From NCBI RefSeq assembly GCF_003663885.1, contig NZ_RCCE01000004.1, positions 342,785 to 406,784 on the forward strand: a DNA stretch of 64,000 nt, written 5' to 3'. This document shows, in pieces, positions 46,507-54,031 of this stretch (the first letter of the stretch is position 1; each line of letters starts with the position of its first letter). Position numbers and translations under genes: made by a program. The notes below the pieces were generated by a model. That model was not told the origin of the DNA and did not search any database. It saw only the letters and a program-made list of their open reading frames with translations. The stretch comes from Litoreibacter meonggei. GTDB lineage: Bacteria > Pseudomonadota > Alphaproteobacteria > Rhodobacterales > Rhodobacteraceae.

Positions 46507-47986
46507 TGGGGGCCTCAAATGCGTCGCGCAACAAGCGCCTGTTCAGCTTGCCGTTTCCCCCTTTAGGCAACGTGTCGCGGTGGATGTAAAGGCGCGGTTG
46601 CTTGTAGCGGGCGAGCAGGCTCTGTGCATGGGTGCGCAGAGTGTCTTCGTCGATGGGAGTATCCGCAGCATAGAACAGGGCGATCACCTGCGTGTCGGCC
46701 TTGATTTCAGCGGCTGTTGCGGCGCATCCGGTGATACCGTGAAAGTCGTTGAAGGCGGATTCGACCTCTAGCGGCGACACGCGGTAGCCGCCCGCGTTCA
46801 TCATGTCATCATTGCGGCCCATATAGGTGATATCGCCCTCGGCACTCATGGTTACGGTGTCGGCGGTGGTGAACCAGTCGCCATCCGGCAGGGAGGCGTC
46901 GAGATAGCCCAGCATCAGGCCCGGATCGTCGCGGTGGATGGCGAGCAGACCGGGGGTGTCGGGCGGCACCGGTTTGCCGTCTTGCAGCACGGCAATGCGA
47001 CGGCCCTGTTGCGGCCTGCCGGACGTGCCGGACTTCGCGGGCATCGCGGGGGAGCCGGAGATGAAGGTGGAGCATTCCGACATGCCGAGCGCTTCGTGGA
47101 TATCGGTGCCGGTCTGCGTGCGCCATTGCGTGCGCAGCGCGTCGGGCAGGCTTTCACCAGCGGACAGGCCGTGGCGCAGATGGGGTAAGGTCGGCAAGGG
47201 TGACTTTAACATTTGCCGGTAAACGCCCGGTGCGGCTGCGAAAATACTGGCTTTGTGCTCGGACGCCAGATTGCCCAAGGCCGAGGACGGCACGCCCAAG
47301 GCGGGGATCAGCGTCGTGGCCCCGATGCTCCACGGATCCATCAAGCCGGTGCCGAGCGTATAGGTCCAGTTGAACGCGCCTGCATGCATCATCCGGTCGT
47401 CGGGCGTCAGGCCGTACCAGCCTTGCCACATCATCCGCCGCGCCCAGATGGCGCGATGGGCATGGCGCACACCGCTGGGACGGCCAGAGGTGCCGGAGGT
47501 AAAGATGATATAGGCCAGCCGGTTTGGATCGCCCATGACGGGCGGGATCGGGTCGGCCTCGGGAAGCGTGGTCAGGACTGGTGCAGCGTGGTCGGGCAGG
47601 GACACGCCGTCCTGATGCAGGATAAGCGCGGGATCGGTTTGTTGCGCAATGTCGGTCGCTTCCGGCCCGGTCAGTTGCGACGAGGCGGGGATGGGAATGA
47701 GACCCGCCCAGATGCAGGCCAGATAGGCCACGGGGAAGTCCGGGGTGTTGCCAAGACGGAACAAGATGCGGTCGCCCTCGGTGAAGCCCTGCGCGCGCAG
47801 CCCGCCCGCCACGCGGGTCACACGTGTCAGCAGCGCGCGATAGGTCAGAATTTCGGGCGCACCACCGACGACTTCCAGCGCGGCTTTGTCGCCTAAAGCT
47901 GTGGCATGGGACAGCACATAAGCGGCCATGTTGAAAGGCGCGGGACAGTGCGGCGGCGGGCCTTGATCGAAGACGGAGATTTGCAT
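46499..47986 (-). CDS. AMP-dependent acyl-CoA synthetase / ligase
   Basis: This enzyme of about 495 aa activates a carboxylic acid with ATP and CoA. The adenylate-forming motifs are IIFTSGTSGRPSGVRHAHRA (P-loop), IHEALGMSECSTFISG (A5), DGDWFTTADTVTMSAEGDIT and YMGRNDDMMNAGGYRVSPLE (A7/A8), and near the C-terminus LPKGGNGKLNRRLLR with the catalytic lysine (A10). The acyl substrate is unknown; benzoate-CoA or medium-chain types are possible. It is the first gene of a five-gene operon and lies only 45 bp from the divergent XRE-cupin regulator, which probably controls it. Confidence 0.9.
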   Translation of the reverse strand: MQISVFDQGPPPHCPAPFNMAAYVLSHATALGDKAALEVVGGAPEILTYRALLTRVTRVAGGLRAQGFTEGDRILFRLGNTPDFPVAYLACIWAGLIPIPASSQLTGPEATDIAQQTDPALILHQDGVSLPDHAAPVLTTLPEADPIPPVMGDPNRLAYIIFTSGTSGRPSGVRHAHRAIWARRMMWQGWYGLTPDDRMMHAGAFNWTYTLGTGLMDPWSIGATTLIPALGVPSSALGNLASEHKASIFAAAPGVYRQMLKSPLPTLPHLRHGLSAGESLPDALRTQWRTQTGTDIHEALGMSECSTFISGSPAMPAKSGTSGRPQQGRRIAVLQDGKPVPPDTPGLLAIHRDDPGLMLGYLDASLPDGDWFTTADTVTMSAEGDITYMGRNDDMMNAGGYRVSPLEVESAFNDFHGITGCAATAAEIKADTQVIALFYAADTPIDEDTLRTHAQSLLARYKQPRLYIHRDTLPKGGNGKLNRRLLRDAFEAPND

Positions 47987-48031
47987 GGGCAGAGGGCTAG
48001 CCCCCATTGCCAGTCGCCGCAAGAGGGGGGT

Positions 48032-48667
48032 ATGAGAACGGCCATGACAGCAAGCACCGAGCCCAGCCTGATCCGCCTTGCCCGTGCCAGCGGCGAGGAC
48101 AGCCCCGTGGAGCCTTTGAACCTAGGCGCACGGGTGCGGGAGTTGCGCAAGGCGCGCAACTGGACGCTGGAGCAGGCGGCGAAGGAAGCGGGGCTGGCGC
48201 GGTCCACCCTGTCGAAGATCGAGAACGAGCAGATGTCACCGACCTTCGAGTTGATGAAGAAGTTGGCCGAGGGGTTGGGCATCGGTATGCCTCAGCTGTT
48301 CACTCCGCCACAAAAGGCGCAGGTCAATGGCAGGATGGATGTGACGCGTGTGGAGGAGGGAGCGACGCATGTAACACCGACCTATGAGCATGAATTGCTG
48401 TCAGGCGGGCTGACCAAGAAAGCGATGTTGCCCTATCGCGCGCGCATCCGTGCACGCAGCATGGACGAGTTCGACGGCTGGGTGCGCCATGACGGGGAAG
48501 AGTTTCTGTACGTGCTGACAGGCTCCGTGCGGTTGTTCACCGAATTCTACGAGCCGGTGGAGATGAAGCGCGGCGACAGCGCGTATTATGACGCCTCGAT
48601 GGGGCATAACGTGGTGTCGACCAGTGCGGAGGATGCGCTGATCCTCTGGGTGACGTCGCTGGGGTGA
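48032..48667 (+). CDS. XRE-family regulator with C-terminal cupin domain
   Basis: This regulator of about 211 aa has a lambda-repressor-type helix-turn-helix (LGARVRELRKARNWTLEQAA, KEAGLARSTLSKIENEQMSP, residues about 28-82) and a C-terminal cupin sensor (DGWVRHDGEEFLYVLTGSVR, VEMKRGDSAYYDASMGHNVV). This layout is common for local regulators of catabolic genes, the cupin sensing a small metabolite. The ATG at 48032 lies right after AGAGGGGG; another at 48044 is possible. The divergent acyl-CoA synthetase operon is the most likely target. Confidence 0.9.
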   Translation: MRTAMTASTEPSLIRLARASGEDSPVEPLNLGARVRELRKARNWTLEQAAKEAGLARSTLSKIENEQMSPTFELMKKLAEGLGIGMPQLFTPPQKAQVNGRMDVTRVEEGATHVTPTYEHELLSGGLTKKAMLPYRARIRARSMDEFDGWVRHDGEEFLYVLTGSVRLFTEFYEPVEMKRGDSAYYDASMGHNVVSTSAEDALILWVTSLG

Positions 48668-48721
48668 GGTCGGACCCCTCCGGGGGGAATATTTTTGCCA
48701 AGATGAAACCTAGTGGCGGTT

Positions 48722-49375
48722 TTATTTGCGCCCGAAGAGCCAGCCGAGCAGGGGGATGGCGATCAGGGTAGTGAGCAGTTGCACCACAATAAAACCCGGC
48801 GCGTGAGAGGGCAGGATGCCCGCGAAGGTATCGGTCAGGCTGCGCGCGATGGAGACCGCCGGATTGGCGAAGCTGGTGGAGGCCGTAAACCAATAGGCGC
48901 CCGTGATATAGAGGGCCACAAGGGTCGGGACCGAGTCGGCGCGGGCGGCGAGGCCACCGAAGATCACGAAGAGCAGGCCGAACATGGCAACCGCCTCGGC
49001 GCTCCATTGGCCAATGCCAGCGCGCGCCGTTGTGGAGAGCTGCAAGAGCGGTAGATCAAACATCAGATGGGTGATCCAGACGCCGAGTATGCCACCTGCG
49101 ACCTGTGCGGCGACATAGGCCAGCGCCAGTTTCGGGGTGATTTCCCACCGCATCAGAAAGGCCAGCGTCACCGCAGGGTTGAAATGCGCCCCCGAAATCG
49201 GGCCGAGCACGGTAATGATCGCATAGAGCATGCAGCCGGTTGCGATGGCATTGGCCAGCAGCGCGATGGCGGTGTTCCCACCCGCGAGGCTTTCGCCCAT
49301 GATGCCGGAGCCCACGACGGAGATCAGCAGCAGCGCGGTGCCGAGTGCCTCGGCGACAATTTGGCGCGCGATCAT
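48722..49375 (-). CDS. Aquaporin-family channel with NPA-V filter (AqpS-like)
   Basis: This channel of about 217 aa has six helices and both half-helix motifs: ISGAHFNPAVTLAFLMRW and STSFANPAVSIARSLTDTFA. The second NPA is followed by Val instead of the usual selectivity-filter Arg, as in the Sinorhizobium meliloti AqpS type, a channel described for arsenite and methylated arsenicals. The pore is therefore expected to pass larger uncharged solutes than water. The open frame extends far upstream but MIARQIVAEALGTALLLISV is the family start. The gene follows the TetR gene on the same strand; no ars genes are in view. Confidence 0.9.
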   Translation of the reverse strand: MIARQIVAEALGTALLLISVVGSGIMGESLAGGNTAIALLANAIATGCMLYAIITVLGPISGAHFNPAVTLAFLMRWEITPKLALAYVAAQVAGGILGVWITHLMFDLPLLQLSTTARAGIGQWSAEAVAMFGLLFVIFGGLAARADSVPTLVALYITGAYWFTASTSFANPAVSIARSLTDTFAGILPSHAPGFIVVQLLTTLIAIPLLGWLFGRK

Positions 49376-49457
49376 GGGGTCCCTCCGATGCGTCTGAGCC
49401 GATTGTGACGGCATACTGCGACGGCGTTGGGCTTTCAAGGCATCGACGGGCGTCCCG

Positions 49458-50054
49458 TCACGCCGAATGCGCCTTGAACGCTGCCACCGCCGACGCATGC
49501 GCAGCGGCGCGCACCTCATCCGCCAGCGCGGAGTCGGGCAATGTGCGCGCCAGCACCATCCCGCCAACGCAGAGTGCCGCGATGGACAACGCCTCGCGGC
49601 GGTTGTCGGGCGCGTCAGCAGCCATATTGGTTTCGAACAACCACACCATCGCGGTCAATAACTGCTGGAACGACTGCTGGACGTCCTCACTTGCGCGCGC
49701 CACATCAGAGGGCAGGGCAATCATCGGGCATTGGCCGTCGCGGTCTCCCAGATGTTTGTCTGACAGGTAGGCGTCGATCATATGAACTGCCATTTCCGGA
49801 TTGAGGTTGGTCACATCAACCCCGGCCTCTTCGCGCCATTGCGCCCCGCGTCCTGTCAGAAAACCCGAGACCGCGGCGCTAAAAAGCGCCTCTTTCGTCT
49901 TGAAGTGATTGTAGAACCCGCCGCGTGTGAGGCCGGCATTCTCCATAATCATATCAATTGTGACCGATCTGAAGCCGTGGCGGTTGAAAAGTATTCGCGC
50001 TGATTCAACAATTTTCTCGCGTGTCTGTTCTTTGTGGCTGGCACTATAGGGCAT
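49458..50054 (-). CDS. TetR/AcrR-family transcriptional regulator
   Basis: This regulator of about 198 aa has an N-terminal TetR helix-turn-helix (REKIVESARILFNRHGFRSV, TIDMIMENAGLTRGGFYNHF, KTKEALF) and an all-helical ligand domain. The ATG at 50054 is 8 bases after GGAG; a GTG three codons earlier is the alternative. It is divergent from the YCII-MAPEG pair and a perfect palindrome lies in the spacer (50096-50113), so repression of that pair and of itself is likely. The ligand is unknown. Confidence 0.92.
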   Translation of the reverse strand: MPYSASHKEQTREKIVESARILFNRHGFRSVTIDMIMENAGLTRGGFYNHFKTKEALFSAAVSGFLTGRGAQWREEAGVDVTNLNPEMAVHMIDAYLSDKHLGDRDGQCPMIALPSDVARASEDVQQSFQQLLTAMVWLFETNMAADAPDNRREALSIAALCVGGMVLARTLPDSALADEVRAAAHASAVAAFKAHSA

Positions 50055-50095
50055 GAGGTTCACTCCAATTCGTGCCGATCATAGCAGGGCATTTA

Positions 50096-50113
50096 ATATG
50101 TTCTTTAACATAT
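50096..50113. promoter_or_regulatory. Candidate TetR-type operator
   Basis: ATATGTT-CTTT-AACATAT is a perfect 7-4-7 inverted repeat in the 108-bp spacer between the TetR gene and the YCII gene, 42 bp from one start and 49 bp from the other. Position, symmetry and 18-bp span suit a TetR dimer. Confidence 0.65.
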
Positions 50114-50162
50114 ATTGATCTGTGCCAGCTTCGTGTCGAACCCCTCAAACAGGAGACGACAC

Positions 50163-50480
50163 ATGACCAAATTTGTACTCGCTTTTCACGGCAAACCAGA
50201 CTTCCAGAGCAAGGAAGAGGGTGCCGCCCATATGGTGGCATGGAAAGCATGGAGCGACGGGTTGGGCGATGCGGTCGTCGACCCCGGCTTGCCGGTTGGC
50301 CCGTCGATGACCGTGACCGCGACCGGCGTGGAGGAAGGCGGAGGCTCAAACCCGTTATCAGGGATCACCATCATTCAAGCCGACACAATGGAGCAGGCGA
50401 TCGCCATGGCGAAGGGTTGCCCGCATCTGAGCGGGACCGGAACGATCGAAGTCGCCGAAGCGATGCAAATGGACATGTAA
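50163..50480 (+). CDS. YCII-related domain protein
   Basis: This 105-aa protein begins MTKFVLAFHGKPDFQSKEEG and contains ITIIQADTMEQAIAMAKGCP, typical of the YCII-related (dimeric ferredoxin-like) fold, with the conserved His/Asp replaced or shifted as in many members. The ATG has an AGGAGA site. It is the first gene of a two-gene unit with the MAPEG protein, divergent from a TetR gene. Function unknown; a role in handling a small organic molecule sensed by the TetR protein would fit. Confidence 0.85.
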   Translation: MTKFVLAFHGKPDFQSKEEGAAHMVAWKAWSDGLGDAVVDPGLPVGPSMTVTATGVEEGGGSNPLSGITIIQADTMEQAIAMAKGCPHLSGTGTIEVAEAMQMDM

Positions 50481-50492
50481 GGAGCCAGCTCT

Positions 50493-50936
50493 ATGACCTC
50501 ACTTTTTGACATCGCCCCGTATCTGTCGGCGTATCACACATCCTTTCTCGTTCTGGCCGGCTTATCGCTGGTGACCTTGGTCCAGAATTTTGCGACGGCG
50601 CCCTTGGCCTATGTCCGCGAGGAACAAGTCCCCGGCATGCCTCTCAGACACGACCATTCCAAGCTCAGCTTTCGGGCGGTGCGCACCTATGCAAACTCAG
50701 CCGAGACGTTTCCTGCCTTTGGCTGGGCGCTGCTTGTGGCGATTGTTGCCGGATCATCGCCGATGCTGGTCAACTGGTTGGCCGGTGCGTATTTCGTGTT
50801 CCGCATGGCATTCTGGGCGATCTATTACAGTGGCAAAGGGCGGATCGTCGGTGGCCCTAGAACCCTTGCGTTTGTTGGAGGGCTGCTGGCCAATATTGCA
50901 CTTGCCTGCACGGCGATTTGGACCTTGCTCACGTGA
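50493..50936 (+). CDS. MAPEG-family membrane protein
   Basis: This 147-aa four-helix protein shows the MAPEG pattern: SFLVLAGLSLVTLVQNFATA (first helix), the loop HDHSKLSFRAVRTYANSAET with the conserved R-x-x-R/N-x-x-E/N stretch, FPAFGWALLVAIVAGSSPML and WLAGAYFVFRMAFWAIYYSG. Bacterial members include glutathione-dependent enzymes, but most are uncharacterised. It follows the YCII gene by 12 bp and is probably regulated by the TetR protein. Confidence 0.9.
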   Translation: MTSLFDIAPYLSAYHTSFLVLAGLSLVTLVQNFATAPLAYVREEQVPGMPLRHDHSKLSFRAVRTYANSAETFPAFGWALLVAIVAGSSPMLVNWLAGAYFVFRMAFWAIYYSGKGRIVGGPRTLAFVGGLLANIALACTAIWTLLT

Positions 50937-50956
50937 TCTGTTCGCGGCGGTTGTAG

Positions 50957-51988
50957 CTATTCGAACATCGCGCGAAGATCGACCGTAGACGTCTCGTTCA
51001 GGTCGTCAAAATGGGCGTCGAGAAACGCACCCGCTGCGTTGCGGCCTGCCAGCTTCAGTTCCTGAATCACAAAGGGGGTTGGTATCGATTTAGTCGCCAC
51101 CGACAACTCGTTCATAAGCGCGTCATCGGAAATCATATGCACCAGCACATCCTTCATTGAGCCTTGTGTTACCTTGCCGCTGGTGATCAGGTCACGCACA
51201 AACTGCACCGCGCGCAACTCGCGAAACAGCGAGCCGTTGAAGCTGATCTCGTTGATACGGTTCTGGATTTCAGTCGCTTTGCGCGGCAGGTCTTCGCGGT
51301 GAAGCGGGTTAATGTTGACGATAACCACATCCGCCGGAAACTCCGGCTCGAACAGCGGAAATAGAGCGGGATTGCCCATGTAGCCGCCATCCCAATATGC
51401 CTCGATCCGGTCAGTCTTGGGATCAAATATCTCCACCGCCTGAAAGATCGTCGGTAAGCAGCCGGAGGCCAGAATAGCGTCCGTATCGGTGTCATCATGA
51501 TCGAAGATCCGGATTTTGCCGGAACGCACATTGGTGGCGCAAATGAACAGGTCCGGGCCTTCCTTGGCGCAGACCTCGTCAAAGTTCAGCTGCTCCACAA
51601 TCGGGCGAAGGGGATGCGCGTAGAGCAGGCCCAGATTATAAGGGCTGGCCATGCGGCTGAAAATGTCGATGGCTTGATAAAGCGGCGATGCCCCCACCGC
51701 GTGACTGACATTGCCCGGGGTCACGCCGTGCATCCAACTGTGCAGGTGGGACTGGTCCGTGGCGCCAATCTCGCCCCATAGCCAGTCAAGCTTGGCCTTG
51801 CCGCCGTCTGCTCCGCCTTCAAGCAAGCCGGATTTCAACGCCGCTCCGTTTAATGCACCGGCAGAGGTTCCGCTAATCGCAGCGATTTCGATCCGGTCAT
51901 CTTCTAATATCCGGTCCAGAACGCCCCAAGTGAACGCTCCATGCGCGCCGCCGCCTTGCAGGGCGAGGTTGATGCGTTTGCGGGTCAT
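50957..51988 (-). CDS. Patatin-like phospholipase family protein
   Basis: This protein of about 343 aa is a serine-Asp dyad lipid hydrolase. The oxyanion-hole motif is INLALQGGGAHGAFTWGVLD, the nucleophile sits in AISGTSAGALNGAAL (GxSxG) and the catalytic Asp in EAYWDGGYMGNPALFPL. The C-terminal part fits the DUF3734-type extension found on such proteins in alphaproteobacteria. It is 16 bp downstream of bdhA on the same strand. Co-occurrence with 3-hydroxybutyrate dehydrogenase suggests a link to storage-lipid or polyhydroxybutyrate turnover, which is inferred. Confidence 0.92.
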   Translation of the reverse strand: MTRKRINLALQGGGAHGAFTWGVLDRILEDDRIEIAAISGTSAGALNGAALKSGLLEGGADGGKAKLDWLWGEIGATDQSHLHSWMHGVTPGNVSHAVGASPLYQAIDIFSRMASPYNLGLLYAHPLRPIVEQLNFDEVCAKEGPDLFICATNVRSGKIRIFDHDDTDTDAILASGCLPTIFQAVEIFDPKTDRIEAYWDGGYMGNPALFPLFEPEFPADVVIVNINPLHREDLPRKATEIQNRINEISFNGSLFRELRAVQFVRDLITSGKVTQGSMKDVLVHMISDDALMNELSVATKSIPTPFVIQELKLAGRNAAGAFLDAHFDDLNETSTVDLRAMFE

Positions 51989-52004
51989 GATCTGCTTTGT
52001 GCGT

Positions 52005-52790
52005 TCACAACGCGGTCCAGCCGCCATCAACCGAAATCGTCGTACCCGTGATCTGCGTCGCTGCGTCCGAGCACAAGAAAGTGGCCACGCCGCCCAATTG
52101 CTCGGTCGTGGCGAACTCTTTGGAGGGCTGGCGCTGCAACATGACTTCTTTGATCACCGTTTCGCGGTCCATGTCATATTTCTTCATCGTGTCGGGGATT
52201 TGGCTCTCGACCAATGGCGTCATCACGTAGCCAGGACAGATGGCGTTGGCTGTGATCGGCTCTTGTGCGGTTTCCAGAGCCACTACTTTTGTCATACCGA
52301 CAACGCCATGTTTTGCGGCCACATAGGCGGATTTATACGGAGAGGCGGTCAGGCCATGGGCGGACGAGATGTTGATGATCCGGCCCCAACCTGCCGCGCG
52401 CATCATAGGCAGGGCAACGGCGGTGGTATGGAACACCGAGTTCAGCATGATCGCTATGATTGCGTCCCATTTTTCCACCGGAAACTCGTCAATCGGGGCC
52501 ACGTGCTGGATGCCTGCATTATTCACTAGGATATCGCACTTTCCAGCAGTCTCGATCAGGCGGCGCGCGTCATCGCCTTTGGACAGATCGGCTTGGATAT
52601 AGCGGGCCTCGTTGCCGGTCTCTTTTGTGATCTCGGCAGCCAGTGCGTGATCTTCGGCATTGTCAGTGTAAGAGTTTAAAACCACATTCGCGCCAGCCTT
52701 GGCCAACTCCCGCGCGATACCAAGACCAATACCGGAATTGGAACCCGTGACGACGGCGGTTTTATCTTTGAGCGGGGTCGGGTGCGACAT
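52005..52790 (-). CDS. bdhA: 3-hydroxybutyrate dehydrogenase (SDR)
   Basis: This 261-aa short-chain dehydrogenase interconverts 3-hydroxybutyrate and acetoacetate with NAD. Motifs are TAVVTGSNSGIGLGIAREL (cofactor loop), ILVNNAGIQHVAPIDEFP, IINISSAHGLTASPYKSAYV and AYVAAKHGVVGMTK (catalytic Tyr and Lys). The IQHVAPI and HGL stretches are characteristic of BdhA rather than other SDRs. The ATG at 52790 has AAAGGA; the longer frame upstream is antisense to the RTX gene and is not used. It is the first gene of the bdhA-patatin operon. Confidence 0.94.
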   Translation of the reverse strand: MSHPTPLKDKTAVVTGSNSGIGLGIARELAKAGANVVLNSYTDNAEDHALAAEITKETGNEARYIQADLSKGDDARRLIETAGKCDILVNNAGIQHVAPIDEFPVEKWDAIIAIMLNSVFHTTAVALPMMRAAGWGRIINISSAHGLTASPYKSAYVAAKHGVVGMTKVVALETAQEPITANAICPGYVMTPLVESQIPDTMKKYDMDRETVIKEVMLQRQPSKEFATTEQLGGVATFLCSDAATQITGTTISVDGGWTAL

Positions 52791-52917
52791 GAACGTGGTC
52801 CTTTGACGTAAATCTTTGCGCCAGACATATCTTGCTGCACCTGCGAAATGAAGGGCCAAAGCCGGCTCTGTCGCGGAGTTTACCAAATATTGGCGGTTTG
52901 CAGCGATAGGTGACGGT

Positions 52918-53805
52918 ATGAAAAATCCAATTGTCCCTGATTCCGCCCCGCAGCTCGCGTCAAATATCACATTGCCTGTCGCCCAATTTGAAAGCCCAGA
53001 TACCCCACTGGTGGGCGGGAGTGGTGATGACATCCTTATCGGGACTGAGGCCAGCGAAACGATCCGTGGCGGCGATGGTGACGATTTCATCCAAGGGGAA
53101 GGGGGCGACAACGAGTTATGGGGCCAAAATGGTGACGACCGCATGCAGGGCGGCACCGGTCAGGACCGGCTGAATGGCGGCAATGGCGATGACAACCTTG
53201 ATGGCGGGGACGGCGATGATCTTGTGGCTGGGGGTGCCGGGAACGATGCCCTGCGCGGCGGGTCGGGCGATGATCGGCTGTATGGTGGTGCCGGAAACGA
53301 TCGTGTCGAGGGAAATCGTGGTGACGACAGACTTTACGGACAGGCAGGCGACGACGTTCTAACCGACACCGCAGGCAACAACCACCTCAGCGGAGGGGCA
53401 GGGAACGACGTGCTACGGGTCGGGCTTGGGGATGATCGCCTTGATGGTGGCACAGGTGACGACACGCTCTATGGATTCGGAGGTCGCGATACGCTGAAAG
53501 GCGGCGCAGGGGCGGATCAGTTCATCTTTGTCACGGATGGGCTGGAGGGGGATAGCGAGATGATCGTCAACGATTTCTCCTGTGGTGAGGACAAACTGGC
53601 GTTGGATTTCATGCTGGACGAAGAGATGGCTGACGTGATGGCGCTGTTTCTGGCCCACGCGACACAACACGGGCCAAGCGTAGTGTTCGGGATGCCAAGC
53701 GACTTACTAGCCGACTCGACCGGCTTGACGATCAGATTGCGCGGTATCGCTTTGGATGATCTGACGGCGAATGATTTTCTGGGGGTGGATTCGAATCTGC
53801 TCTGA
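52918..53805 (+). CDS. RTX (hemolysin-type calcium-binding repeat) protein
   Basis: This 295-aa acidic protein has no classical signal peptide. After a short N-terminal stretch, residues about 33-195 are an uninterrupted array of roughly 17 nine-residue GGxGxDxLx-type repeats (for example [40 protein letters not shown]) that form a calcium-bound beta roll. The C-terminal 100 residues ([32 protein letters not shown]) are like the secretion-signal region of type I substrates. It has no catalytic domain, so a surface or extracellular calcium-binding or matrix role is likely. No HlyBD-type exporter is in the window. The gene is divergent from bdhA. Confidence 0.92.
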   Translation: MKNPIVPDSAPQLASNITLPVAQFESPDTPLVGGSGDDILIGTEASETIRGGDGDDFIQGEGGDNELWGQNGDDRMQGGTGQDRLNGGNGDDNLDGGDGDDLVAGGAGNDALRGGSGDDRLYGGAGNDRVEGNRGDDRLYGQAGDDVLTDTAGNNHLSGGAGNDVLRVGLGDDRLDGGTGDDTLYGFGGRDTLKGGAGADQFIFVTDGLEGDSEMIVNDFSCGEDKLALDFMLDEEMADVMALFLAHATQHGPSVVFGMPSDLLADSTGLTIRLRGIALDDLTANDFLGVDSNLL

Positions 53806-53840
53806 CGCGTGGTCCGAAACCATATCCGGCCCGCAAAGCC

Positions 53841-53917
53841 AAAAAAAAACGCCAGCACGAAGCTGGCGTTAAGTTATTGAGGCAGGTTTCATACAGGCAA
53901 GAAACCTATCGAGCAGT
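53841..53917 (-). ncRNA. Candidate small regulatory RNA, about 77 nt
   Basis: Minus-strand transcription from about 53917 (7 bases after a good -10) would give a 77-nt RNA with no coding potential. It has a first hairpin AGGTTTC (53907-53901) with GAAACCT (53890-53884), a single-stranded linker (GCCTCAATAACTT) and a perfect terminator stem AACGCCAGC-TTCGT-GCTGGCGTT followed by a run of about nine U. This is the build of an Hfq-type sRNA. It lies between the RTX gene and the orphan peptide-binding protein, antisense to neither. No homologue is known to me; targets are unknown. Confidence 0.6.
53848..53870 (-). terminator. Intrinsic terminator of the candidate sRNA
   Basis: A nine-base-pair stem (53862-53870 with 53848-53856) closes on a 5-base loop and is followed on the minus strand by nine T (53841-53849 on the plus strand are A). 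On the plus strand it is followed by AAGTTATT, so it could weakly end RTX transcription too, but the U-run clearly favours the minus strand. Confidence 0.8.
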
Positions 53918-53923
53918 GGGACC

Positions 53924-53952
53924 TTTATAAGCATTTGACCGCCACCCGCCAA
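53924..53952 (-). promoter_or_regulatory. Sigma-70-type promoter of the candidate sRNA
   Basis: Reading the minus strand, TTGGCG (53952-53947) and TATAAA (53929-53924) are separated by exactly 17 bases. The -10 matches the consensus in 5 of 6 positions and the -35 in 4 of 6. Confidence 0.55.
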
Positions 53953-54031
53953 GCTAAAAGTTTGAAAAGGTTGGAAACCCTGCGTAGCATGAGGATCAAA
54001 TAGAGCAGGGCGCCGAAGGATTGTTACCGAA

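Noticed and set aside
52791..53156. N-terminal extension of bdhA running under the RTX gene
   Set aside because: The SDR domain starts at the ATG at 52790 with AAAGGA upstream; the extra codons are the complement of RTX repeats.
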